NCBI RefSeq assembly: GCF_000337175.1
Contig: NZ_AOIJ01000087.1
Location: 34,988-98,987, forward strand
Origin: Natrinema gari JCM 14663
GTDB taxonomy: Archaea; Halobacteriota; Halobacteria; Halobacteriales; Natrialbaceae
DNA: 64,000 nt
Direction of reading: 5' to 3'
The notes beneath the pieces are model-generated. The model did not search any database. It saw nothing but the letters and a program-made list of their open reading frames with translations, and was not told the origin of the DNA. This document shows, in pieces, positions 46,331 to 55,245 of the stretch (its first letter is position 1; every line of letters begins with the position of its first letter). Position numbers and translations under genes: made by a program.

Positions 46331-47316
46331 CGACCGATCGCCACCGTGACCTCGTTTTCGTAGCTGATCTTCTCGAGGACGAGCTCCTGTTCGGCACCGC
46401 CCGCGATCGCGGAGGCTTCGGAGACGCCGGGCCAGCCGATCAACTCCTTCGACTTCGAGGGCGTCGGCCCCTCGTGGGCGAGCAGGGTCTCCTTGTCGAA
46501 GGCAACCACGCCGAGGTCGAGTTCCTGGGCGGCCTCGAGCAGTCCCTCCTCGTCTTCTTTCCGGGTCGCGGTACCGACGAACTCCACGTCGTCGACATCG
46601 TACTCCGTCTGCTCGAGGGCCTCCTCCCAGGCTGCGAGGAAGGCCGCTTTGCTCGCACCGGAGACGCTGCCGGTGCCGAGGACGACGCCGTCGTCTTTGT
46701 TCCGTTTGAGCACCGTCACGTCGTCGCCGACGAGGACGGCTTTCGGCCCGTCGAGTCTGGCAACGGGGCCGAGGTTCTCGTCGAGGACGGCGAGGTTGGT
46801 CTTGACCGTCGAGTCGCCGTTGACGACGTGGGTGTCCATCGCCTTCGCGCGGGACTCAACGCCTTGCTTGCCGGCCGCCTCCGAGGCGGTGGTCATCGCC
46901 GGGATGGCCCCCATCGTCGCCAGGTCCTGTGCGACCTGATTCGCGCCGTGGTGACCGCCCGTGATCGGGATGGCCCACGTCAGTTCCTCGTCGACGACGC
47001 AGATCGCCGGGTCCTCCCACTTGTCGTCGAGCAGGTGGGCCGTCTTCCGCATCGCGATGCCCGACGCCATCAACCCGATGAAACAGTCGTACTCGCCCCA
47101 GTGCTCCTCGAAGACGTCGCCGTGGTATTCGATGATGTCGATCGCCTCGTAGCGATCGCCGAGCTCGGCTTTGATCTCCTCGGCGGTGTCCATCTTCCGT
47201 CCGAAGGAGATGATCGCGATCTCCTCGGCGACCTCGCCGTCCGAATCCGCCGTCGAACAATGGCCGCCGTCGGACCCCGACTCGTCGTTCGCGTTGTCAG
47301 CGTTGTCCGTACTCAT
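46327..47316 (-). CDS. cbiG: Cobalt-precorrin-5A hydrolase CbiG
   Basis: CbiG opens the delta-lactone and releases acetaldehyde in the anaerobic route. The 329-residue protein has an acidic leader of about 25 residues, then IAIISFGRKMDTAEEIKAEL, and CFIGLMASGIAMRKTAHLLD. The middle contains AIPITGGHHGANQVAQDLAT, a family hallmark. The C-terminal domain has TATRKEDEEGLLEAAQELDL and GWPGVSEASAIAGG. It lies between cbiF (3-base gap) and cbiH. Confidence 0.94.
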   Translation of the reverse strand: MSTDNADNANDESGSDGGHCSTADSDGEVAEEIAIISFGRKMDTAEEIKAELGDRYEAIDIIEYHGDVFEEHWGEYDCFIGLMASGIAMRKTAHLLDDKWEDPAICVVDEELTWAIPITGGHHGANQVAQDLATMGAIPAMTTASEAAGKQGVESRAKAMDTHVVNGDSTVKTNLAVLDENLGPVARLDGPKAVLVGDDVTVLKRNKDDGVVLGTGSVSGASKAAFLAAWEEALEQTEYDVDDVEFVGTATRKEDEEGLLEAAQELDLGVVAFDKETLLAHEGPTPSKSKELIGWPGVSEASAIAGGAEQELVLEKISYENEVTVAIGR

Positions 47317-47319
47317 GGG

Positions 47320-48240
47320 TCAGTCGTCTTCCGCTTGCGTTTCGTTGGTCTGTGCGTCCGATTCGTCCGCGTCGCTCGAGTCGGGGCCGCGGTCGGCCCA
47401 GTCGCCGTAGAGGAACGAGCGCTCGTAGCCCGCGCCGGTCACGGCGTCGCCGATGACGACCAGCGCCGAGGCGCGGTAGCCCGCCTCCTCGACTTTGTCC
47501 GCGATGTCGCCGATCGAGCTGACGATGACGTCCTCGTCCGGCCACGAGGCGTGGTAGATCACCGCGACCGGCGTCTCGGGGTCGTGATCGTCCTCGAGCA
47601 ACCGATCCATCGTGTCCCGGACCGCGTGGGTCCCCAGATAGATGCAGGTCGTCACATCGCCCATCTCGACGAACTCGGAGATGTGGTCTTCCGCCGGCGT
47701 CAGGGTCTTGCCCTGCGGCCGGGTGAAGGCGACGTGGTTCGAGACCTCGTTGAGCGTTAACTGCGTCCGCAACGTCGCGCTGGCCGCGAATGCCGACGTG
47801 ACACCCGGGACGAAATGAGTCGGCACGCCTTCGTGTTCCAGCGCGTCCATCTGCTCGAGGGCGGCCCCGTAGATGGCGGGATCGCCGCTGTGGAGTCGGA
47901 CGACGTTGTCGCCGTCCTCGTAGGCGTCCCGCATCAGCGGAATCAGCTCCTCTAAGTCCTTGCCCACCGAATTCACGAGTTCGGCGTGGGCACAGTACTC
48001 GTCTAACAGTTCGCTGTTGACCAGCGAGCCCGCGTGAACGACGAGGTCGGCGTCCTCGAGCAGTTCCTTCCCGGCGACGGTCAGCAGCCGCGGGTTTCCC
48101 GGGCCGGCACCGACGAAGGGAATCCCGGCCTGTTCGTCGCCGGCGCTGTACTCAAAGACCCGGTCATCAAGTTCCTCGCGGCGGCGTGCGCCCTGCGAAT
48201 CGATCGCGTCCTGTGGGTCGTTCCCCGCCGTGTCGGTCAT
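47320..48240 (-). CDS. cbiF: Cobalt-precorrin-4 C11-methyltransferase CbiF
   Basis: The 306-residue protein has the tetrapyrrole methylase fold. IPFVGAGPGNPRLLTVAGKE marks the first loop and VVRLHSGDPAIYGAALEQM the SAM loop. CbiF/CobM features follow: FVPGVTSAFAASATLRTQL and RPQGKTLTPAEDHISEF. It methylates C11. It overlaps cbiL by four bases and has an acidic C-terminal tail usual for halophiles. Confidence 0.94.
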   Translation of the reverse strand: MTDTAGNDPQDAIDSQGARRREELDDRVFEYSAGDEQAGIPFVGAGPGNPRLLTVAGKELLEDADLVVHAGSLVNSELLDEYCAHAELVNSVGKDLEELIPLMRDAYEDGDNVVRLHSGDPAIYGAALEQMDALEHEGVPTHFVPGVTSAFAASATLRTQLTLNEVSNHVAFTRPQGKTLTPAEDHISEFVEMGDVTTCIYLGTHAVRDTMDRLLEDDHDPETPVAVIYHASWPDEDVIVSSIGDIADKVEEAGYRASALVVIGDAVTGAGYERSFLYGDWADRGPDSSDADESDAQTNETQAEDD

Positions 48241-49043
48241 CGGTGGCCTCCACGGTCGCCGCCGGCACGGCCCTCGGCGCGCTCGCTGGCTCGTCGTTCG
48301 CCACCGTCAGTCACCGGCTCCCCGTCCGCGGTCGTCTCGTCCGTCCCAGTCTCGTCGTCGGTCTCGAACGCCGCCGTCGCCTGCTCGACCTCGAGACCCT
48401 CCTTCTCGGCGTAGGCAAGCGTGTAATAATCGCGCTCGTCGATCTCGTCGGGGTCGTCAGTGATGATCGTGTCGCCCTGTTCCATGAACAGCCGGCGGCC
48501 GTAGGTCACGTCGTAGCCGGCCTCGACGAGGCCCTCGTGGGTGGCCGGCGCGTCGGTGACCTTGAACAGGATCATCCGGTCCGGGCCGGTCGGGCTGTGG
48601 CCGGCGGCGGCCTCTCGCAAGGAGAGCCCCGCCCCGGCCTCGATTTCGACTCCCATCGCGGTCGCGAACGCCGTGACGGCGCTCACGCCGGGGACGATCT
48701 CCAACTCGACGGCCGGGTGAAAGGCGTCGATGGTCCGGCGCAGGTGACCGAACGTCGAGTAGACGTTCGGATCGCCCAGCGTGACGAAGGCAACGTCGTC
48801 GTCCCGTGCGTTCGGGGCGATCTCCGCGGCGGCTTCCTTCCACGCCGTTCGCAGCTTCTCCTCGTCTTTCGTCATCGGGAAGTCAAGCTCCCCGATCTTC
48901 GACTCGTCGACGTGGTTCAGCGCGACCGTCCGCGACAGGCGGCCCGGGGAGTAGACCACGGCCGCGTTCTCGAGGACCTCCTTCCCGCGAACCGTGACGA
49001 GATCGGCTTCACCGGGGCCGAGTCCGACGCCGTACAGCGTCAT
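48237..49043 (-). CDS. cbiL: Cobalt-factor II C20-methyltransferase CbiL
   Basis: The 268-residue enzyme starts at 49043 (MTLYGVGLGPGEADLVTVRG). It has VAFVTLGDPNVYSTFGHLRR and EIVPGVSAVTAFATAMGVEI, as expected for CbiL/CobI, which methylates C20. A longer in-frame upstream extension exists but runs over cbiT in a different frame and is not the gene. The start overlaps the cbiT stop (ATGA). The C-terminal tail is a Glu/Arg/Gly-rich disordered stretch. Confidence 0.93.
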   Translation of the reverse strand: MTLYGVGLGPGEADLVTVRGKEVLENAAVVYSPGRLSRTVALNHVDESKIGELDFPMTKDEEKLRTAWKEAAAEIAPNARDDDVAFVTLGDPNVYSTFGHLRRTIDAFHPAVELEIVPGVSAVTAFATAMGVEIEAGAGLSLREAAAGHSPTGPDRMILFKVTDAPATHEGLVEAGYDVTYGRRLFMEQGDTIITDDPDEIDERDYYTLAYAEKEGLEVEQATAAFETDDETGTDETTADGEPVTDGGERRASERAEGRAGGDRGGHR

Positions 49044-49645
49044 CGGGCAGTGCTCCCTCCGTCGGCGGCGATCGTCTTCCCGTCGTCTTCGTCGGGCGTC
49101 GCACTCCCGACCAGCATGTAGACCGGATTGTCGGAGTTGAAACTCGTCGCACCGGCGAGTTCGTAGCCGTGGCTCACCTGGAACTGGACGACCTCCTCGA
49201 GCAGATCCCGCTCGCGGAAGGCCTCCGTGGCGTTGCCCGCGACCTCGAGCCGCGAGACGTTCATGACGACGCGGTCGATTTCGGTGTCGACGGCGTGGTC
49301 GAGGACTGCTTCGAAATTCCGACTGCCGCCCAGAAAGAGCGCGTCGGCGTCGTCGGGCAGTCCCTCGGGCGCTTCCGCGTTGCGCAGGTCGACGTCGGCG
49401 CGTACCGACGCCTCGTTCGCGGCGAGGTTCCGCTCCGTCGTCTCGAGCCGCTCGGGTTTCCGCTCGACGGCGGTCACCTGCCCGGCTCGCTGTGCGGCTT
49501 CGATGGTGACGGCCCCTGTACAGGAGCCGACCTCCGCGAAGTGGTCGTCCGGCTCGAGCGCGAGCTTCGAGCGGACGACGGCCCGGACCTCGGACTTCGT
49601 CGGTCCGGCCTTCGCGTCGTGTGGAAGCGCGATGGGTGGCATCAT
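49040..49645 (-). CDS. cbiT: Cobalt-precorrin-6B/7 C15-methyltransferase/decarboxylase CbiT
   Basis: CbiT methylates C15 and decarboxylates the C12 acetate. The 201-residue protein has the SAM pocket HFAEVGSCTGAVTIEAAQRA (GxGxG-like loop, here GSCTG) and ALFLGGSRNFEAVLDHAV. MNVSRLEVAGNATEAFRE follows. It begins with MMPPIALPHDAKAGPTKSEV. It is the first gene of the minus-strand cobalamin operon and has the shared 11-base motif about 43 bases upstream. Confidence 0.93.
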   Translation of the reverse strand: MMPPIALPHDAKAGPTKSEVRAVVRSKLALEPDDHFAEVGSCTGAVTIEAAQRAGQVTAVERKPERLETTERNLAANEASVRADVDLRNAEAPEGLPDDADALFLGGSRNFEAVLDHAVDTEIDRVVMNVSRLEVAGNATEAFRERDLLEEVVQFQVSHGYELAGATSFNSDNPVYMLVGSATPDEDDGKTIAADGGSTAR

Positions 49646-49687
49646 CCGTTGGAACAGAGCCCGTCCCTAAAACAATTTTGTTTGGGG

Positions 49688-49698
49688 TAGAACAACTG
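49688..49698. promoter_or_regulatory. Shared 11-base motif upstream of cbiT
   Basis: TAGAACAACTG lies upstream of the cbiT start, just beyond an AT-rich stretch with TATA-like GTTTTAGGG (minus strand). The identical 11-mer occurs upstream of cobB/cbiA at 55334-55344 in the same orientation. These are the only two cobalamin promoters visible in the window. It may be a binding site for a cobalamin-pathway regulator. Confidence 0.5.
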
Positions 49699-49830
49699 CG
49701 ATTGCGCAGGTATGGTTTCGATAGGACAAGCGACCTTGTTCGGTTCCGGCTGAACGTGTTCGAACGCGAGGAGTGGCGAACAGCGGCGAGAAACGGCCGA
49801 ACCGCTACACTGTGGTCACCGCTTACTGAG

Positions 49831-51510
49831 TCAGTAGGCGAACAGCCGCCAGAGTAACTCCTCGGGCCGTGGTGTGCCGAACTCGCTTGGTCGGTCCGCC
49901 TCGATATCGACGTCGTATTGGTAGGTCGTGTGTACATCGTAGACCGTCGCCTCACCGTCTTCGTATTTGGTCGCGTTGAGTCGAACCTCGCCCTCGGAGA
50001 GCGTGTTTCGTTCGGTATCGATCGTCATCCGGGCCCACGATTCTCGGATATCGACTTCCTCGGATTCGATCCAGTCATTGGAGCTAGACAACACGGCGGA
50101 AACCGCCTTGGGATCGGTCATCTCGAGCGTGACCGTTTCGGCGCTTTCGTTGACGATCGTCCAGCCCGTTGCGTCGCCCGACGGTTCGTTGAGTCGGAAA
50201 TCGCCCTCTTCCCAGTCGAAATAGCTGGGAAAGTGCCCGACTCGTCTGACCTGACCCTCATCGATGCTCCGGGTCCCGAATATTGCTTCTTTCAGATAGA
50301 CTGACTGGGGACTGGAAGTCAATCCGGTCGAAACGTACCATGTGGACTCATCGCCGGTTAGTTCGCCTTTCGGGTTCGTTCTCGATACGAACTGCCGATC
50401 GTCCCTGTCGATCCGCATCATTGTAGCGTACGTGACTTCGTTGTCGCCGTTCAGAGAGGCGATTTGATACTCGTGACTCGCCCGGTCGGTGTTCTCCCAG
50501 GCCGTCGCGTACAGCGCGTCCGGATCGTCCGGTAACGGCTCGGGAGACGTATCCATCGGTCGTACCTCACCCATCCGAACGGCACCGGCTGCTCCGACAA
50601 GCGCGGTCCCAAGGAGTATCGCGAGCGCAAGTCGCGCGACCGACGTCTTCGTCGGTATCAGTGCTCCGGAGAACGACTCCTCGGAGACAGGGACGGACCG
50701 GACTGTCAACGCGAGCGAGAGCGCCAGCCACAGCGCGCCCCCGAAGACGACGACCAACCCGCCAAGCACGATTGAGTAGATACTGATGAGACCCTCGAAC
50801 ACCAGCGCGAGCGGGAAATACATGTATTCGATGAACTCGAACTGTGGTAGATAGTGGATCGGGCCCGACTGTGGGCCTGAGCCGAGTTCGCTTCCGATCC
50901 GAGCCCCGACGCCGACCGCCACGTTGAACACCGCGACGAAGACGAGTTGGCGGCAGATGGCCCCACCGATCGCTCGAGGCCGGGTCACCGTCGTCACGAG
51001 CGCTGTTCGAAGTCCCTGAACCCAACTGTCACCGTCGGCGACCCGAACGACCGCAATGGCTGGAATCGCCCACATGACGAGCATCCCGACTGTGACGCCG
51101 ATCAACGGCGTGATCACGATGACGGTTGTGGTGAGCAGGTCACCCCGGCCGGCCCAGTAGAGTCCGTATCGAATCGGCGTGTCGACGAGCAAAAAGAGGG
51201 CTGCTCCCCCTGCAAGTGCAAGTGCGTGGCCACCGACAGCGACGCCGACGAGGGACGGAAGCCGGCGTCGAACCGCTACGTTCTGTGCGGGCGTTTCGTC
51301 ACTGCCGTCCATCGCGTTCCGTACTACCGGAACGACCGATGCGAGACCCACGACCGCGATGAGCGGCGGCAAGAGGAGGCTGGCAACGGGGGAAATCGCG
51401 ACCGCGAGGCCGACACGCACCAGCGTCTCGAGCACCGCGACGATGACGACGGCCGTACCGAGTCGCTCCGAACGAACCGTGACGCGGAGGGCATCCAGAA
51501 GCGCAGACAT
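49831..51510 (-). CDS. Large membrane protein with exported C-terminal domain, unknown function
   Basis: The 559-residue protein has about eight hydrophobic helices in its first about 310 residues (for example GTAVVIVAVLETLVRVGLAV, HALALAGGAALFLLV, AIGGAICRQLVFVAVFNVAV, VLGGLVVVFGGALWLALSLA). A C-terminal, probably exported domain of about 240 residues is rich in beta-type patterns and ends in WRLFAY. An AT-rich TATA region, TTATAATATATTACC, sits about 15-30 bases before the start. It interrupts the cobalamin genes, but nothing ties it to them. I do not recognise the family. Confidence 0.7.
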   Translation of the reverse strand: MSALLDALRVTVRSERLGTAVVIVAVLETLVRVGLAVAISPVASLLLPPLIAVVGLASVVPVVRNAMDGSDETPAQNVAVRRRLPSLVGVAVGGHALALAGGAALFLLVDTPIRYGLYWAGRGDLLTTTVIVITPLIGVTVGMLVMWAIPAIAVVRVADGDSWVQGLRTALVTTVTRPRAIGGAICRQLVFVAVFNVAVGVGARIGSELGSGPQSGPIHYLPQFEFIEYMYFPLALVFEGLISIYSIVLGGLVVVFGGALWLALSLALTVRSVPVSEESFSGALIPTKTSVARLALAILLGTALVGAAGAVRMGEVRPMDTSPEPLPDDPDALYATAWENTDRASHEYQIASLNGDNEVTYATMMRIDRDDRQFVSRTNPKGELTGDESTWYVSTGLTSSPQSVYLKEAIFGTRSIDEGQVRRVGHFPSYFDWEEGDFRLNEPSGDATGWTIVNESAETVTLEMTDPKAVSAVLSSSNDWIESEEVDIRESWARMTIDTERNTLSEGEVRLNATKYEDGEATVYDVHTTYQYDVDIEADRPSEFGTPRPEELLWRLFAY

Positions 51511-51522
51511 TGGCTATCTCTT

Positions 51523-51540
51523 CCGGTAATATATTATAAT
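51523..51540 (-). promoter_or_regulatory. AT-rich TATA region of the membrane protein gene
   Basis: On the minus strand an A/T-only run (ATTATAATATATTA) lies about 15-30 bases before the start at 51510. This is the strongest TATA-like sequence in this part of the window and fits a leaderless transcript. Confidence 0.45.
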
Positions 51541-51629
51541 TGATTCGATCTCTTGGTAGAACTATCGGTACACCCGCGGCGTTGGTTACACGCCAGTGTA
51601 GCGACCGATCCGGCTCGTTCAGCGACTCG

Positions 51630-52412
51630 TTACCACTCCATCCCGCCGTTAATCCCCAGTACCTGTCCGGTCATGTATTCCGCCTGATCGCCGGCGAGAA
51701 AGCGGACCATGCCGACGATGTCCGCGGGGTCGGCGAACCGGCTCAGTGGGATCTCCTCTCGGATCTTGTCCTGTACTCGGTCGGGAACCTTCTCGAGCAT
51801 CTCCGTCTCGGTGAACCCCGGTGCGACGCAGTTGGCCGTGGAGCCGTGGTCGGCGAGTTCCAGCGCCAGCGTCCGCGTAAAGGCAAACAGTCCGCCCTTC
51901 GAGGTGGCGTAATTCGCCTGGCCGTAGTTGCCCTGCTGGCCGACGACGCTCGAGATATTGATGAGTCGGCCGTGGTCGGACGTCTTGATGTCCTCGTAGA
52001 ACGCGTTCGTACAGTTGAACGTCCCGTTCAGGTTAATGTCGATGACCGTCTGCCAGTCCTCGTAGGTCATCTCCTCGAACGTGCGGTCGATGGTGATCCC
52101 CGCGTTGTTGACGAGCACGTCGATTTCGCCGAGTTCCTCGCGGACTTTCGCTGCCATCCGCTCAACCGCCGCCGGATCCGAGACATCCGCCTGTACAGGG
52201 ATGGCCGTTTCGCCGTTCTCCGCGATCGTCTCGGTGACCTCGCACGCCGATTCGTCCGACGAGCGGTAGTTGACGGCTACGTCGGCCCCACAGCGGGCGA
52301 GTTCGAACGCGATTTCGCGACCGATGCCCCGGGAAGAGCCCGTTACGAGACAGGTACGATCGGTCAGTGGACGACGCGACAACGGTTCGAGACGGTGAAC
52401 TGTTTCCGACAT
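51630..52412 (-). CDS. Short-chain dehydrogenase, FabG/PhaB-type 3-oxoacyl reductase
   Basis: The 260-residue SDR has the cofactor loop CLVTGSSRGIGREIAFELAR and DVLVNNAGITIDRTFEEM. The catalytic Ser-Tyr-Lys are in NISSVVGQQGNYGQANYATS followed by K. The end reads MTGQVLGINGGMEW, as in FabG/PhaB proteins. Haloarchaea make few fatty acids but use such reductases in polyhydroxyalkanoate synthesis, so acetoacetyl-CoA reduction is likely, though not proven. A TATA-like GTATTTAGC is about 28 bases upstream. Confidence 0.88.
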   Translation of the reverse strand: MSETVHRLEPLSRRPLTDRTCLVTGSSRGIGREIAFELARCGADVAVNYRSSDESACEVTETIAENGETAIPVQADVSDPAAVERMAAKVREELGEIDVLVNNAGITIDRTFEEMTYEDWQTVIDINLNGTFNCTNAFYEDIKTSDHGRLINISSVVGQQGNYGQANYATSKGGLFAFTRTLALELADHGSTANCVAPGFTETEMLEKVPDRVQDKIREEIPLSRFADPADIVGMVRFLAGDQAEYMTGQVLGINGGMEW

Positions 52413-52451
52413 GCGAGGGCTGCTACCACGAACATCGTGCTAAATACTTGT

Positions 52452-53816
52452 CTAGTCTGCATCGAGATCAACACCGCTCGAGGAGCGCGAGCGGCGCGAC
52501 GACTCCGCAGAATCGGTCACCCGTTCGCGTTTCACCACGGTCGTCCCGGCCGCGATATCGCCGAGTCGCTGGCCGTAGTCGGTCGTGGCGGCGATGATGG
52601 CACCGAGGAGATATCCGCCCGGAAGGAAATCGAGTGGGAGCAGGACCGTCCGAACGATCGCGTCGCCAAGCGTACACGGCGAGCCGTCGATTCGAACGAC
52701 AGCGAGATCAAGGAGCGACTTGCCGACGGTCCGCCCGTACGTCGCCTCCCCGACGACGAAGTACGTTGGCGGCAACAGAAGCCACCAGAGCAGGATGAAG
52801 CCGCCGATAACCGCATCGCCGCCGCCCGAAGCGTCCGCATCGAGCCCGGCCAGGAGCGCCGAAGCGAAGAGCGCAAGTAGCGCGATCACGAGCCAGTCGA
52901 TTCCGGTCGCCACGGCTCGACGGCGGAGCACCGTTCCGGCAGTTTCCATGTTCGGCCGAGCGTCGGAATCGTTGCGGTCGAGGACCGCTTTCGGCTCGAG
53001 TACCGCTCCCGACGCGCGCCATTGTGGTTCGAAGACGGCCGCCGTCAATAACCCGTGTCCGGACGCGCGCTCAACCAGTCCTGGCAGGTGTTTGTACCCG
53101 GTCGCGAGACAGACCCGTTCGTAGTCGTTGGTCGTTGCCAGCGCGGCGACCGCTGCGAGCATCGCCTCGTTGCGTGCCTCGAGCGTGCTTCTGATGAGGA
53201 GGTACCCCGCCCCCAGAAAGAGCAGGACGACGCTTCCAGCGGTATCGGACGGGACAATGCCGACGATCACCGAGCCGTAGGCAACTGCGGACAGCGACAG
53301 CGCCGCGACGAGCATCGGGATTCGGAACCCACAGCGGGATCGAACCACCGTCACCGATAGCAGACCGACGGCGAGCCCTCCCGCGACGAGCGTCTCGATC
53401 GGGAACGCGGCCGCGACCGCGAGGAACGTGAGCCAGTTGCCGACGATCCAGCCGGGAGTGCGATCGGTCAGGACATCGAGGGGATGACGGTCGACCTCGT
53501 GTACCGGCCGCTTCCCTGCCACCGTTCGAGCCACGAGCGACTCGGCGGACCGTAGATCACGGTTGCACAGCACGTACAGCGGTATCTGGAGCACAAAAAG
53601 CAACTGGAGGCCGATGAAAAAGAACGGGTACCGGCAGACGAGTCCGATCGCCGAACGAGCGGTCGCACCGAGTCGCGGCTGCTCGACCGCGATCGCGTCC
53701 GCTCCACTCGCGAATTCCCGGAGGTCGTCTTCGACGATGCTCCGCGTATTCGCATGGATCGTCCCGAAAATCCTGAGTGTTGTCACTAGCAGGCATTTTT
53801 CTGGCAGCTCCGGCAT
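52452..53816 (-). CDS. TraB/PrgY-like (Tiki-type) domain fused to an RDD membrane domain
   Basis: I start at 53816 (MPELPEKCLLVTTLRIFGTI), giving 454 residues. The first part carries the TraB-family hallmarks: G18-T-I-H21, Glu45 (DAIAVEQPR), Arg215 (LEARNEAMLAAV) and a second GxxH at Gly240-His243 (CLATGYKHLPGL). This is the metal-type pattern of the TraB/PrgY/Tiki family. Membrane helices lie between these motifs (about 60-85, 120-210). The C-terminal part (about 298-440) is an RDD domain with RRRAVATGIDWLVIALL, ATYGRTVGKSLLDLAVV and GAIIAATTDYGQRLGD. I have not seen this pairing named; function unknown. Confidence 0.72.
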   Translation of the reverse strand: MPELPEKCLLVTTLRIFGTIHANTRSIVEDDLREFASGADAIAVEQPRLGATARSAIGLVCRYPFFFIGLQLLFVLQIPLYVLCNRDLRSAESLVARTVAGKRPVHEVDRHPLDVLTDRTPGWIVGNWLTFLAVAAAFPIETLVAGGLAVGLLSVTVVRSRCGFRIPMLVAALSLSAVAYGSVIVGIVPSDTAGSVVLLFLGAGYLLIRSTLEARNEAMLAAVAALATTNDYERVCLATGYKHLPGLVERASGHGLLTAAVFEPQWRASGAVLEPKAVLDRNDSDARPNMETAGTVLRRRAVATGIDWLVIALLALFASALLAGLDADASGGGDAVIGGFILLWWLLLPPTYFVVGEATYGRTVGKSLLDLAVVRIDGSPCTLGDAIVRTVLLPLDFLPGGYLLGAIIAATTDYGQRLGDIAAGTTVVKRERVTDSAESSRRSRSSSGVDLDAD

Positions 53817-53937
53817 AAATTCATTCTTTCGCGTTAGAACCGACTGGCCAGCGCTGAAAAGGCGAGACGGCACAGTACCGGACGAAACGCGCTCGAGCGG
53901 ATCGTAAACCGTCGCTGCCACCGAGCGCTTCGAGTCG

Positions 53938-55245
53938 TCACCGGCCGCAACGCTCGAGGAACCGATCGAACGCCCCGCTTTCCGCGTGAACGTGGACGTA
54001 CGTACCGAGCGACTCGTACTCGGTCAGGCCGTCGTGCTCCCCGTCGATGCCGTCGCCACGAACCGTCTCGAAGGCGAAGCGAGCGTCGCCGTCGACATCG
54101 GCGCTCGAGTAGTGGAACTCGTGACCGCGAATCGTCGCCCCGGCAGCCGCGGTCAGCGTTCCCTCGGTGGCTGCGAGTTCGACGTGATCGAGCGCCTGAT
54201 AGCGGTCGTGCATGGTCACGTCCGCGGGGAGAATGCCAGCCATCTCGCTGCGGTCGCCCGCGGCGGTCGTCAGCGACTGACTCATCGCCATCAGGCCCCC
54301 GCACTCTCCCAGGACGGGCAGTCCGTCGCTGGCCCGGTCGCCGAGTTCGTCCAGTGTGCCGGCCGACTCGAGTGCGTCGGCGTGGAGTTCCGGATAGCCG
54401 CCGGGCAGATAGACCCCGTCGCAGTCGGGGACGGAATCGCCAGCGACCGGCGAGAACGTGACCAGTTCGGCCCGGTCGCGGATGCGCTCGATCGTCGCCG
54501 GATACCGGAAACAGAAGGCGGCGTCGCTGGCGACGGCGATCGTGGCGTCGACCGACTCGGCGGCCTCAATCGGCGTTTCAGGAGCGGGCGGTTCACTGGC
54601 GACTGCAGCCAGCCGATCGGCCGCGAGCGACTCGGCGGCCTCCCGCAGTGCCGCCGTCGGCAGCGCCGCCTCCGCGCCCATCTCGAGTCCGAGGTGTCGA
54701 TCGGGAATCTCGAGGTCGTCGTTCGGGGGAATCCGACCGAAGAACTCCATGTCGTCAGGCAGGGCGTCGCGAATCCCTTGCTCGTGGCGGCCGCCGTGGG
54801 CTCGCTGGGCGACGACGCCGGCCACATCGATCTCGCGGCCGATCGTGTCGGCGTACTCGCGGAAGCCGAGCGCGGTCGCCGCGACGCTTTCCATCCCCGC
54901 GTTCGCGTCGACCACGAGGACGACCGGTAGATCGAGCGCTTCGGCGACCATGGCGGTGCTCGAGCCGTCGCCGTCGTAGAGGCCCATCACGCCCTCGACG
55001 ACGCAGATGTCGCCCTCGCCGCGGCGGTAGTTCCGCCGGAGACCGTCCGCGCCGCAGAGCCACAGATCCAGCGTTCTGGAGGGGCGGCCCGCGATCGCCT
55101 CGTGGTGGCTCGGATCGATGAAGTCCGGCCCTGCCTTGGCGGGCTGGACCTCGTGGCCGGCGTCCGCGAGTGCCTGCACGATCGACAGCGTCGCGACGGT
55201 CTTCCCGACGCCGGAGCTGACGCCACCGAGGACGAACCCCTTCAT
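53938..55245 (-). CDS. cbiA: Cobyrinate a,c-diamide synthase
   Basis: It amidates the a and c side chains of the corrin ring with ATP and glutamine. The 435-residue protein has the N-terminal P-loop GVSSGVGKTVATL (residues 8-20), VEGVMGLYDG in the ATPase domain, and the glutamine amidotransferase nucleophile Cys315 in LGECGGLMAM. Further motifs are VYLPGGYPELHA and GTYVHVHAESGAFDRF. The start overlaps a short upstream reading frame (55242-55319) by four bases. The gene is often called cobB or cbiA in haloarchaea. Confidence 0.93.
   Translation of the reverse strand: MKGFVLGGVSSGVGKTVATLSIVQALADAGHEVQPAKAGPDFIDPSHHEAIAGRPSRTLDLWLCGADGLRRNYRRGEGDICVVEGVMGLYDGDGSSTAMVAEALDLPVVLVVDANAGMESVAATALGFREYADTIGREIDVAGVVAQRAHGGRHEQGIRDALPDDMEFFGRIPPNDDLEIPDRHLGLEMGAEAALPTAALREAAESLAADRLAAVASEPPAPETPIEAAESVDATIAVASDAAFCFRYPATIERIRDRAELVTFSPVAGDSVPDCDGVYLPGGYPELHADALESAGTLDELGDRASDGLPVLGECGGLMAMSQSLTTAAGDRSEMAGILPADVTMHDRYQALDHVELAATEGTLTAAAGATIRGHEFHYSSADVDGDARFAFETVRGDGIDGEHDGLTEYESLGTYVHVHAESGAFDRFLERCGR

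Noticed and set aside
49646..49830. Cobalamin riboswitch upstream of cbiT
   Set aside because: No conserved B12-box-like sequence or multi-stem arrangement is visible, the gap is short, and the start looks close to leaderless.
48237..49955. Long version of CbiL starting at 49955
   Set aside because: The extra N-terminus reads Arg-rich sequence over cbiT; the CbiL fold begins at 49043.
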